A stretch of DNA of 64,000 nt from Legionella antarctica (GCF_011764505.1 NZ_AP022839.1:248001-312000); one strand, 5' to 3'. Positions 28,684 to 36,824 are shown, numbered from the stretch's first letter. The notes: generated by a model not told the origin, from the letters alone. Numbers and translations: made by a program.

Positions 28684-29496
28684 ATGAATATTGCTTGGCT
28701 AACTGATATCCATCTCAACTTCTTAAAGGTTGAAGTAAGAGAGAAATTTTACCAACATGTCATTGAAACTGGTGCTGATAAAGTTTTGATTACTGGAGAT
28801 ATAGCCGAGGCAAAAGATGTTTGTGAAATTCTTCAGGAGTTTAGTACATATACAAATAAACCTATTTATTTTGTATTAGGTAACCATGACTACTATTTTG
28901 GTAGCGTTAATAATGTTCGTGAAAAAGTTCGAGCTTTATGTGCTCAGAATAAAAATCTTATTTGGCTTGGGGAGCCTAAAACTTTAGCATTAGCTGATGG
29001 TATTGTATTAGTAGGGCATGATGGCTGGGCTGATGCGCGTTATGGGGATTTTGATCATAGCTTAGTGAGTCTAAATGATAGCCGTCTGATTGCTGAGTTA
29101 TACCAAGCTTTTTTATTGAATAAGTCTGCCTTAAAAAGGGAAATGCAAAAATTGGCTGATACAGATGCCTCAGTTCTCCAAGGGACATTGTGTGATGCAA
29201 TTGACACTGATATTAAAAAAGTAATTATTGCTACTCATATCCCACCATTTCCTGAAAGCAGTTGGCACAAGGATAAACCAAGCGATGAAAATTGGCTGCC
29301 TTATTTTGCTTCAAAAGCCACTGGTGATGTGATTATGAGTTTTGCCAGAAAACATGCTGATATTCAGTTTTTAGTTTTATGTGGCCATACTCATACCGCA
29401 GTAAATATAAAACTTTCTGAAAATCTAATAATTAAATCAGGACATGCTGAATATAATCAGCCTGAAATTCAGGAGGTTTTTTCTTTTAAAAAGTAA
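28684..29496 (+). CDS. Calcineurin-like metallophosphoesterase
   Basis: 270 residues with all the metal-binding blocks in order: TDIHLNF (DxH), ITGDIAE (GD), LGNHDYYF (GNHD), ATHIPPFP (second His) and CGHTHTAV (GHTH). It hydrolyses phosphate mono- or diesters; the substrate is unknown. It starts at the base after the nucleotidyltransferase stop, so the two are made together. The pairing suggests the enzyme removes or processes a nucleotide product or cleaves nucleic acid. Complete and probably cytosolic (no signal peptide). Confidence 0.9.
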   Translation: MNIAWLTDIHLNFLKVEVREKFYQHVIETGADKVLITGDIAEAKDVCEILQEFSTYTNKPIYFVLGNHDYYFGSVNNVREKVRALCAQNKNLIWLGEPKTLALADGIVLVGHDGWADARYGDFDHSLVSLNDSRLIAELYQAFLLNKSALKREMQKLADTDASVLQGTLCDAIDTDIKKVIIATHIPPFPESSWHKDKPSDENWLPYFASKATGDVIMSFARKHADIQFLVLCGHTHTAVNIKLSENLIIKSGHAEYNQPEIQEVFSFKK

Positions 29497-29588
29497 ATGC
29501 GTGGCGTAACCAAATAAAGATGAAATCCTATTTACTATAATTAATATTGTCCACATTGAGCACTAATCTAATGAAGGAATCGTACCTT

Positions 29589-30335
29589 ATGATTGAACCT
29601 CAAGCTTGTTATTTGAATGCTCCCTCAGGCGAACAATTGCTATACAAGGTTATGACACTTGAGAATCTTTTTCGCTCAATAGCGAGTAACTACCTTTATT
29701 TTAACCGTGTTGATTCTTATAAAGACTTCAATGGTGCCGATCATCATGATGGTGAGCAACCACCTAATGAGCGTAAAGCGAACAAACAAACATACTGGGA
29801 GTCTAAACCAAGCCACACTTTAGACCAAGATTATGACAACGTTAGGCAAAGAACTTATGCATGTTGTTTTTCAGTCCAAAACACCGATTATATTTGGAGA
29901 AATTATGGTCAAGGAGGCAAGAAAGGCAAGGTTTGTCTAGTTTTCAATTTTGAAAAACTTAGAAACACTTTGAATGAAACTATCCAGAAATCGCAAATTA
30001 TACAAACCCATGGGCCAACTTTGAGTAATTTTCTTAGCATTAACTATGGGTTAGTAAAGTATCTCTCTTGGAACGAAGTAGAGTCAAGCACAGAAAGGCC
30101 TAACTTGATTGAGTACATATATATGAAAGACAACAAGTACAAGAATGAACAGGAAATGAGAGTTTCTTTATCGGCTCTAATCCCTAGAACCTATGTCTTG
30201 AACAACGGAATATCACTTAACTTTCCAATATCTACCCACCTATCCTTTGACTTTAGGACAGCATTAGGTGATGGGACAATAAAAGAAATACTATGCAGCC
30301 GTGGCATATTATTTTCATCAGAAAACCTTAGCTAA
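29589..30335 (+). CDS. DUF2971-like protein
   Basis: About 248 residues from the ATG at 29589, which has GAAGGA 10 bases upstream; an in-frame ATG at 29571 is the alternative. The pattern LYKVMTLENLFRSIASNYLYFNRVDSYKDFNG, then CCFSVQNTDYIWRNYGQGGKKGKVCLVFNFEKL fits DUF2971, a family of unknown function often seen in defence and mobile islands. It follows the phosphoesterase by 90 bases and is the last gene of island 2. Confidence 0.7.
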   Translation: MIEPQACYLNAPSGEQLLYKVMTLENLFRSIASNYLYFNRVDSYKDFNGADHHDGEQPPNERKANKQTYWESKPSHTLDQDYDNVRQRTYACCFSVQNTDYIWRNYGQGGKKGKVCLVFNFEKLRNTLNETIQKSQIIQTHGPTLSNFLSINYGLVKYLSWNEVESSTERPNLIEYIYMKDNKYKNEQEMRVSLSALIPRTYVLNNGISLNFPISTHLSFDFRTALGDGTIKEILCSRGILFSSENLS

Positions 30336-30377
30336 AAGTTAAAATACATATTCCAATATCTTTTCAAAGGGGGTGCA

Positions 30378-30388
30378 TTTGGGGGTAT
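30378..30388. other. Island 2 right-end arm repeat
   Basis: TTTGGGGGTAT is the exact complement of ATACCCCCAAA at the island 2 integrase start (19866-19876). It lies 60 bases before attachment site 3, marking the right end of island 2. Confidence 0.5.
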
Positions 30389-30448
30389 ATTTTTATATAG
30401 CATGAAAATAACCTTTTAAATACAAAACATTGACCAATCAATTAAATA

Positions 30449-30463
30449 GCCGCCGCCCCACCA
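30449..30463 (+). other. Attachment site 3, junction of islands 2 and 3
   Basis: GCCGCCGCCCCACCA matches the core of site 2 (CCGCCGCCCCACCA), again one T short of the ssrA end. Downstream similarity (ACATCCAA.AACATCCTATA and GGCCTTGATATAAAGGC-type hairpin) continues the parallel with site 2. It is followed by a broken integrase. Confidence 0.75.
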
Positions 30464-30497
30464 TATTGAATACCTAAGACATCCAAAAACATCCTAT

Positions 30498-30523
30498 AGG
30501 CCTTGATATAAAGGCCTTTTTTA
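30498..30523 (+). terminator. Rho-independent terminator after attachment site 3
   Basis: AGGCCTT and AAGGCCT form a perfect 7-bp stem with a 5- to 6-base loop and a following T run. It is the cleanest of the three hairpins that follow the attachment sites. Confidence 0.8.
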
Positions 30524-30625
30524 TTTATCCTTCGTCCAACAAGATTCATTAAAAGCCCCCAAGAGCCTACCGAAAAGTGGGGCTTATTTAGGGGCTTTAT
30601 GTAATAGTGAAAAGACGAGGCCCCC

Positions 30626-31028
30626 ATGACCCCTAACTGTTGTAGAAATAAAGAGTGCTAAACCTAAAGAGAAGCCTTACAAAATGGCTGATGAGAAAGG
30701 TTTATATTTATTAGTGAATCCTAACGGCTCAAAGCTTTGGAAATTTAAGTATCGTTTTTCAGGCGTTGAGAAAAAACTCTCTTTTGGTGCGTTTTCTGAT
30801 GTGAGCTTAGCTGCTGCCAGAGAGGCTCGGGATGAAGCACGCCGACAATTAACCAATACAATTGATCCTGGAATATTAAAAAACTCGATTAAGCGCTCAA
30901 AGAAAATAGCTGATGAAAATAGCTTTGAAGCGGTTGCGCGTGAATGGCATGCTAAATTTACGCCTAAATGGAGCAAAAGCCATGGTGAACGTATTTTAAT
31001 TCGCCTCGAACAAAATATTGCTGACTAA
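30626..31028 (+). pseudogene. Truncated P4-type integrase of island 3
   Basis: Residues matching the first 125 positions of DUF4102 integrases are present (SAKPKEKPYKMADEKGLYLLVNPNGSKLWKFKYRF, then FEAVAREWHAKFTPKWSKSHGERILIRLEQN). The likely original ATG at 30626 is one base out of frame with the conserved sequence, and an in-frame TGA overlaps it. The gene stops at 31028, before any catalytic residue. The 3' end is cut by a deletion joining it to the next gene. It cannot recombine DNA. Confidence 0.88.
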
Positions 31029-31743
31029 ATTCATGAAATATTTCGGTGAAAGAGAGTCCTGTTACATCAAGCTCAGTCCAAATTTTATCAGTCAAATGAT
31101 CGGCGCTAATTTCTCTAAGCAAGTGAACTGATAAATCATCAGGTGTTAGTGGCTCTAGGATTTTTACACTGAATTTGCCAGATTGACTTTTTGTTAGTAA
31201 AAACTTGCGATTCAATCCGTCAGTAGGGCAGATGCTGTCTTTATCAACCAACATTAAGTAACTTGAGATCCGGTAATTGGGATAGGCATGCTCAAGAACC
31301 CACTTTTGAAATGCTACATCAGCAATATACGGTTTCCATTCAGCGTTTATGGTTCCGTCTCTTTTCTCAATCTTTTTGATTTCCTCATTGCTGATAGATT
31401 TTGCTTTGATTTCAATTAATTTTAAATGGTTCTGGTGCTTTATGAGAATATCTGTGCGGACTAAATATCCTTGATACTGTATTTCTGCTTCAAAAAGCGT
31501 AATAGACTCATTTTCTTGTAGTTGCTTTGTTGACTCAGTGCTTGGTTTGCCAGTCATGAATATACCATCTGGGAAATAGCATCGAGCTAATGCCTCTACT
31601 TGATAGCCACCCTCAGCTAATGCTTTTAAAAAGGAGTTCTCCATTAATTGATTGGTATATTGCGGTTTATCCACATAATAGAGTTTTGTTGGGCATTCAA
31701 ATGCCAATCTGAATTTTGATTTGGTTAACTTTGAAGCAGTCAT
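30964..31743 (-). pseudogene. C-terminally truncated PD-(D/E)XK/DUF2779-like protein
   Basis: I chose the ATG at 31743 (MTASKLTKSKFRLAFECPTKLYY), the usual start of DUF2779-type nucleases. The nuclease core is visible: RTDILIK, then LKLIEIKAKS (D...ExK). Full-length relatives are roughly 500 residues; this frame has about 260, and its last 20 or so codons (below about 31028) are antisense to the broken integrase. A deletion therefore fused the two gene remnants. It was presumably a nuclease brought by island 3. Confidence 0.75.
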
Positions 31744-31888
31744 GGTTTTCCCTTCCAAAGCAACATGCAAGTCTTTATGTAGTAAAGTATAGCTAATAGG
31801 GAGGGAATAACTTCAAAAGTGATATTGTTCGGGGTGTTAGCTAATAAACCCCGATGGGGCTACTGCCAGAATCGTTACACTTGCTATA

Positions 31889-32350
31889 TTATGACTCTTC
31901 ATTTTTATTGAGACTAGCAACAATAGCAAGTTTGATTGACTCTGAGTAATCATCTTCATAAATTAATGATTGGATTATTTTCGTTAATAAATCTTTTGAA
32001 ATAACATTATCAGCTACCCAAACAGCAATATTTTCCATTTCTCTGACAAAACGTGAAACTACATAATCATAACCGTTTAATTCTAGAAAATAGGCTCCAA
32101 GAGCAATGCTAGAGCGTTTATTACCATCATTGAAGGCATGATGTTTATTAATGGAAAATACCAAATGTGATAATTTATGCATTATTTCAGGATAATAATC
32201 ATCATTTTGTATATGTGATAACGGGCTTTCCAATTCATTCAAATTTTTAATACCAGGTAATCCCCCCGAATTTTCAATAATCCACGCCTGTACTTCAATC
32301 GCATGTTGAATATCGAAATAGAATAAGGGCAGCTTAGTTTCTTGATTCAT
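31889..32350 (-). CDS. Fic/Doc-family protein
   Basis: 153 residues with a canonical Fic motif HAFNDGNKRSS (about 71-81), which AMPylates, phosphorylates or otherwise modifies a target hydroxyl. The size fits the Doc branch. The start is two bases after the stop of the RhuM-like gene, so they form one unit. A RhuM-type protein next to Fic/Doc is a recurring toxin-antitoxin-like arrangement. No separate inhibitory helix (S/TxxxE[G/N]) is obvious, so inhibition may come from the partner. Confidence 0.88.
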   Translation of the reverse strand: MNQETKLPLFYFDIQHAIEVQAWIIENSGGLPGIKNLNELESPLSHIQNDDYYPEIMHKLSHLVFSINKHHAFNDGNKRSSIALGAYFLELNGYDYVVSRFVREMENIAVWVADNVISKDLLTKIIQSLIYEDDYSESIKLAIVASLNKNEES

Positions 32351-32352
32351 TA

Positions 32353-33366
32353 TTAGCGATCCTTCAACCGTTTGAAAACAGCAAGAGTTTCTGGATCGTT
32401 CAATCTTTCTTCCAGTGTTTTACTTGTCTCGCCTAAAAATCTTTCAAAATCAACTTCTGGAACAGATTGAATATAAGTTTGTAATTTATCATGCAATGCA
32501 TCGCGAAAACATAAATCCCGGCTTGCCATTTTTGTGCGTGCATCATCAATCATTGGTTTTAGATAAGGATTAAGGGCTGCTTGTGCTATTAAACTATCTA
32601 GTTCTGAAGGTTCAAGCATACGTTGATGATCTTCATAGAATTTTTTCATTTCAGAAGCAAGGCCACTTTCAAAACTGGCAATAGCACGTAATACCTCAGC
32701 GTAAAATGTATCTCGTAAATTATCTTTTTCCGCTAACTTTAGAATTTTTTTATATTCATTGGCATTTTCATGAAAAATAGCCTGGTATACTTTATTTGTA
32801 TATACAGCATACTTGAAAGTTCCCATTGATAAATAATTACGCAAAGCATCGGTGAACTCTTGTCGGTAGCTAAATTCTTGATAAGTAGCAGGAAGGTAAT
32901 CTTGATCTCGTTGGTTGATATATTTAGTATGCCCTCCTACTCTTTCCGCCATCACGTCAATAACGATGTCTAAAACACGGGATCGTATAGTTTTAGCATT
33001 ATCACTTTCGGTTAAAAGCATACTCAAATTAAGAACGGCGCGAAAAGAAAAAATACCAAGTATAGATGTTTTGGTACCCTCATTTGTGAGGGTACCAGCA
33101 GCTAATGCTTTAAAATCTTTAAGATTTTTCCCGCGAAGAAGCATATAGCCATTTGCCTTAAGTTCTTTTGCATGCGTAGAAAGATATCTTTCAATCGTTG
33201 CATCACTTATATCAAATAATTCTAAGATTTGTTGTTTAGTAAAAAATGTTTCATCTTTATATTGGATACCACCAAGGGATAAATGGTTTTCTGCTTGGGC
33301 AATAGCATAACGATTATTTAAGATATTTTGGCGTTCATGTGGCGATTTTGTTAAATCTTTATCCAT
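32353..33366 (-). CDS. RhuM-family protein paired with Fic
   Basis: About 337 residues from the ATG at 33366. The N-terminal part carries an HTH (FFTKQQILELFDISDATIERYLSTH). The middle has the RhuM block (FSFRAVLNLSMLLTESDNAKTIRSRVLDIVIDVMAERVGGHTKYINQRDQDYL), and the C-terminal half is helical. RhuM was first noted as a Salmonella pathogenicity-island protein; here the coupling to a Fic gene suggests an antitoxin or regulator role. Probably cytosolic and DNA-binding. Confidence 0.82.
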   Translation of the reverse strand: MDKDLTKSPHERQNILNNRYAIAQAENHLSLGGIQYKDETFFTKQQILELFDISDATIERYLSTHAKELKANGYMLLRGKNLKDFKALAAGTLTNEGTKTSILGIFSFRAVLNLSMLLTESDNAKTIRSRVLDIVIDVMAERVGGHTKYINQRDQDYLPATYQEFSYRQEFTDALRNYLSMGTFKYAVYTNKVYQAIFHENANEYKKILKLAEKDNLRDTFYAEVLRAIASFESGLASEMKKFYEDHQRMLEPSELDSLIAQAALNPYLKPMIDDARTKMASRDLCFRDALHDKLQTYIQSVPEVDFERFLGETSKTLEERLNDPETLAVFKRLKDR

Positions 33367-33460
33367 CGCAAAGTTCCTCAAACAAATTATCAATAATAGC
33401 ACTGCAAAAAAACAAGATCGTTACGAATTGTCGCCTAATCTTGTTGGAGCAATGTTTTCC

Positions 33461-34762
33461 TTAAAAGGGTTGCTGCCAGATCACGTTCTCTTGGGCGTCA
33501 ATGAGTATGTTTTTAATCGGCTCAAGATAGGTCTTGTAATGAAGTTCTGATTTAGATCCCCAAATACCAAACCAATGTCGCCCTTGAGTTGACAAGGTGT
33601 TTATACGTTCTAAAGTGGAATCTAAATGCGCCCCATTCAGCTGCCCGGAAACCAAGTACTCCAATTCTTCAATAAAATTATTGATTTTGTTTTCAATATA
33701 TTTATTATCAAGTTCATTCAATAGGCATAGGCGAATAATCTCGTGCATTAAATAGCTCTGAAGATACTCGTTAATCTCAATGAAAGATGATGTGCCTGTG
33801 TATACTTTAATTTCCGAGTGTGGAGTAAAAAACGTTCTAAAATAGTCTAGAGATTGCGGATCGAACCAGTTGAGTGAATATCGGTGACATTTTACTATCT
33901 TTGCTGTATTAACCAGAGTTTTAATTCGTGACACCAGTAAGTTAGTGTTTGATTCGGTGTTGAGCAAATCATCCGATATTTGCCCATATTCTTTAATTTT
34001 TTCCTGCAAGTATGGCTGTTCTATGCCAGCAGCTATTGTCGCTTTGGCTTGTAATCGGAACAATTCCAATTGAACAAATTCAAGCAAGCGTTGACCTAAC
34101 AACACAGGGGGCAATAACGGCTCATCATTGGGTTGAATTTCTTTCAATGGCGACATTGGTAGGGCTGATTCAGATTTACATTGTTCAATAAATACTTCAA
34201 TAGCTTTGAGTGAAGTTTCCGAATCATGTACGTAGACGTGAGAAATAGAATAAAACTCGTCAAACTGATTTTCATCTAACCACGCTTCCGGTAAAAACCC
34301 TTGGGCATCGTACAGATATAAACCATTTGGCAAGACAATGCCTGACAAGGCATGACCGCCAGGTAATTTTTTCAGACTAGCCATAATAATAAGGTGACTA
34401 TAGAAAGGAACGTTATTTTTTTTCAAAATTGTTTTTAATGTTGAGAAAGAACAGTTCTTTTCCTCAAAGAAATACGCCTGTTTGCTTTCATCCAAAGACA
34501 GTATTCGCTTGTGCACTGCTGCTAAATAACCAGGAATAAACGGAGGAAGCGTAGGCAGAGGTGATGTCGAGGGAAACACTGGGCTTTGTAACAATAAGGC
34601 TTTATAAGCATGCATGGTTATTTCGATGCAATTGACAAAGCGACCGGGGTGCAGACCATTATTTGTGGTTTTCATTCGCTGTTCTGCTATGAGCTGCCAT
34701 AACGGCTTATCATAGTCTATACCGCCATATACAAATTGTAGAATAGTCGCTGCAAAACTCAT
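33461..34762 (-). CDS. Putative papain-like cysteine protease/deamidase, effector candidate
   Basis: 433 residues. RFVNCIEITMHAYKALL (Cys45), LPGGHALSGIVLPNGLYLYDAQGFLP (His137, Asp152) form a Cys-His-Asp pattern like papain-fold toxin (Tox-PL) domains, where GHA and YDAQG-type strands carry the second and third residues. The C-terminal 250 residues are helical and may be a targeting or substrate-binding domain. No signal peptide. The combination suggests a Dot/Icm-delivered enzyme; this is inference. It stands alone, with more than 300 empty bases upstream. Confidence 0.6.
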   Translation of the reverse strand: MSFAATILQFVYGGIDYDKPLWQLIAEQRMKTTNNGLHPGRFVNCIEITMHAYKALLLQSPVFPSTSPLPTLPPFIPGYLAAVHKRILSLDESKQAYFFEEKNCSFSTLKTILKKNNVPFYSHLIIMASLKKLPGGHALSGIVLPNGLYLYDAQGFLPEAWLDENQFDEFYSISHVYVHDSETSLKAIEVFIEQCKSESALPMSPLKEIQPNDEPLLPPVLLGQRLLEFVQLELFRLQAKATIAAGIEQPYLQEKIKEYGQISDDLLNTESNTNLLVSRIKTLVNTAKIVKCHRYSLNWFDPQSLDYFRTFFTPHSEIKVYTGTSSFIEINEYLQSYLMHEIIRLCLLNELDNKYIENKINNFIEELEYLVSGQLNGAHLDSTLERINTLSTQGRHWFGIWGSKSELHYKTYLEPIKNILIDAQENVIWQQPF

Positions 34763-35105
34763 TAAACTTCCGATAGCACTAGAAATGGCCTATATTAACA
34801 TTTTTTTCATTTCTTGATTCAGTTTTTCTATTATTTGTTGCTATTCTTCAGTATTCATTTTTTGGGTAATTCACTAATTGATTGAGTCCTTATTTACAAG
34901 TTGATGGCGTGCTCTAAAGAACGTCTCCCTCATCTCCCGACCATGGCCTAATTTTATCTACCATTTAAATTAATTTGTCAATTTTAGACCTTTGAAAGGA
35001 ATAAATTATAAAAAAAAGATAAGTTTATTCGTAATACAAATATTCAGCTTCTCAGCCTTTGCCCATCATTTCAAGATGTGAGACGGATAATGAACTATCT
35101 TTAAG
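34763..35105. other. Gene-free stretch before IS copy A
   Basis: AT-rich, no supported gene. It should contain the promoter of the leftward papain-like gene. It ends exactly at the IS3-family element. Confidence 0.6.
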
Positions 35106-35277
35106 TGATATGGGTCCGCATGTCTGGAACAAAATTAAGGAAAAATAAGAGCTATTCATCCATCATTTATAGTTAAAAATTCACTCAAATTAACCTATTT
35201 AAACCTACTCAATACCGTATGAATAGTGATTGCTACTACGAATTGTCTTAGGTCATTTTACCACAACTCTATCAGAA

Positions 35278-35353
35278 TGACTTATCCACAAGTCCACAGG
35301 TCAGGAGAGCTTCACTTTCTCGTATAGGCCTGTGGGCCTTGTGGGTAAGTCAT
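35278..35353. other. Long hairpin in IS 3' non-coding region
   Basis: Arms ATGACTTATCCACAAG.. (35278 on) and its near-complement ending ..CTTGTGGGTAAGTCAT (to 35353) pair over about 23 of 25 positions around a loop of about 27 bases. Both arms contain DnaA-box-like sequences (TTATCCACA, and TTACCCACA on the other strand). It is present in every copy of the element. Confidence 0.65.
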
Positions 35354-35371
35354 GACGCTCTCATTTAGGGT

Positions 35372-36217
35372 TTATGGTCTTTTCCGGCCATAATACACCT
35401 CTGCGGGCGTTAAATAATTAAAGGACTGGTGAAGCCTTCGGTTATTATAATACTCAAAATACTCCGTTAAGGCCAGCTCAACCTCTTCAATTGTATCAAA
35501 ATCATACCGGTAGATTTTTTCTTGCTTAACACTACGCCACAATCGCTCGATAAATATATTATCTAAATAACGTCCTCGCCCATCCATGCTGATAGAAATG
35601 TGGTGAGATTTTAGCGTATTTATCCAATCTTTTGAGGTAAATTGAGAACCCTGATCCGTGTTAAAGATCTCACAACGCGAATGCAGCAAAGCGTTTCTAA
35701 GCGCCTCAATACAAAATTCAGCCTCCATAGTAGGTGAAATAGCCCATCCAATCACATAACGACTATACCAGTCCATAATAGCTACTAAATACACATGCTT
35801 TCCTTTCATGCGGATGTAGGTGATATCTGCGGCCCAAACCTGATTTGGTTTGGTGATATCCACCTCTTTTAATAAATAAGGGAACACCTCATGCTCCTTA
35901 TTGGGAACGCTTGTATTTGGCTTTGGGTAAACAGTCGATAACCCCATCATTTCCATCAACTTTTTTACTCGACGTTTACCAACAGGATAGCCTACTTCTT
36001 TTGACAGCCATCTTGCCCGCTTAATTTTACCTTCACATGGATACTGCAGATAGTGCTCATCAAGTAGCGCCATAAGCGCTTCATCTTCGACAGAAATGGG
36101 CTTGGCACTATAATAATAACTTGAAACAGGCAAGTCTAATAGCAAGCATTGTTCACGAATGGTGAGCTCGGCAAGAGGATCAATCATGACGCGCTTTTCA
36201 TCCAGACTAAAGTTCAT
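35372..36217 (-). CDS. IS3-family transposase OrfB, copy A
   Basis: 281 residues with an rve DDE core: WAADITYIRMKGKHVYLVAIMD, FNTDQGSQFTS, and DNIFIERLWRSVKQEKIY. The N-terminal HTH_21-like region is LTIREQCLLLDLPVSSYYY. It overlaps orfA by 11 bases after a run of nine A. The same product is encoded at 47854-48699. Confidence 0.95.
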   Translation of the reverse strand: MNFSLDEKRVMIDPLAELTIREQCLLLDLPVSSYYYSAKPISVEDEALMALLDEHYLQYPCEGKIKRARWLSKEVGYPVGKRRVKKLMEMMGLSTVYPKPNTSVPNKEHEVFPYLLKEVDITKPNQVWAADITYIRMKGKHVYLVAIMDWYSRYVIGWAISPTMEAEFCIEALRNALLHSRCEIFNTDQGSQFTSKDWINTLKSHHISISMDGRGRYLDNIFIERLWRSVKQEKIYRYDFDTIEEVELALTEYFEYYNNRRLHQSFNYLTPAEVYYGRKRP

Positions 36218-36491
36218 GCTTTTTTTTTAGCCAAGATAGCTGCGCTTGAAGTCGACCAATTTCTTGATATAATGCCTCAACAAGCTGCTCTTGGGACTTG
36301 GCTTCTTTTTCATTAGCCCCAGAGAATAAATCGTTAATGGCTTTGATGGCCGATTGCTTCCAAGTTTTTACCTGCGTTGCGTGAACACCGTATTCACTGG
36401 TAATTTGCGCTTGTGTGAGTTTCCCCTCAATCGCAGCTAGCGTTATTTTTGCCTTCTTGGCCGCCGTATAATAAGCTCGCTTTTTAGACAT
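36207..36491 (-). CDS. IS3-family OrfA, copy A
   Basis: 94 residues: an HTH (KAKITLAAIEGKLTQAQITSEYGVHATQVKTWKQSAI) and a C-terminal leucine-zipper-like helix. It binds the terminal repeats. Identical products occur at 47580-47864 and 49701-49985. Confidence 0.95.
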   Translation of the reverse strand: MSKKRAYYTAAKKAKITLAAIEGKLTQAQITSEYGVHATQVKTWKQSAIKAINDLFSGANEKEAKSQEQLVEALYQEIGRLQAQLSWLKKKHEL

Positions 36492-36572
36492 TTTATTCTC
36501 CTCTTTGTATTAAGAAGAATAGCTCTTAAAAAACCTTTTTTTGTGTCCAGAAAACCGCGCCTATATTAGTCT

Positions 36573-36677
36573 CTGGCAGAGGCAATTAATTGGTCGTTGA
36601 AAAGATATGGATACCCACTGAAACATCAAATCACAGAGCACTGGTTAATAATCAATCAAGACAGCTGGGAATATTAG
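36573..36677 (+). pseudogene. C-terminal gene remnant cut by IS copy A
   Basis: Immediately outside the IS the frame encodes 34 residues ending in a stop (LAEAINWSLKRYGYPLKHQ, then WLIINQDSWEY), which look like a genuine protein tail. No start exists because the IS borders it. I do not recognise the family. Confidence 0.4.
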
Positions 36678-36824
36678 CTTAATCACAGTATATTCAAGAA
36701 GTTGTTGAAACGATTGTTAATAAGGCAAAGAATTAGGTATATATGATTTTAAAGAAATGAATGATACATGCCGGGCCATTGAGTCGATGGCCTAACCGAA
36801 GCATGCTGGATAAAGGAGTACGAC

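Larger units (their letters stand above)
35106..36568 (-). mobile_element. IS3-family element, copy A
   Basis: 1463 bases, the same length as the two copies near 47-50 kb and with identical orfA and orfB products. The ends are TGATATGGGTCCGCATG (left) and, inward from the right, TAATATAGGCGCGG, imperfect inverted repeats. Unlike the other two copies it has no target duplication: the flanks are AAG and GTC. Confidence 0.92.

Noticed and set aside
19695-30463. The two ssrA-end copies as tRNA or second tmRNA genes
   Set aside because: Only the 3' end is repeated; upstream bases cannot form a T-arm or acceptor partner.
36217-36240. Programmed -1 frameshift making an OrfAB fusion in the IS3-family element
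   Set aside because: A run of nine A is present, but orfB is in the +1 (or -2) frame relative to orfA; a -1 slip meets TGA. Overlap with re-initiation fits better, though +1 slippage cannot be excluded.
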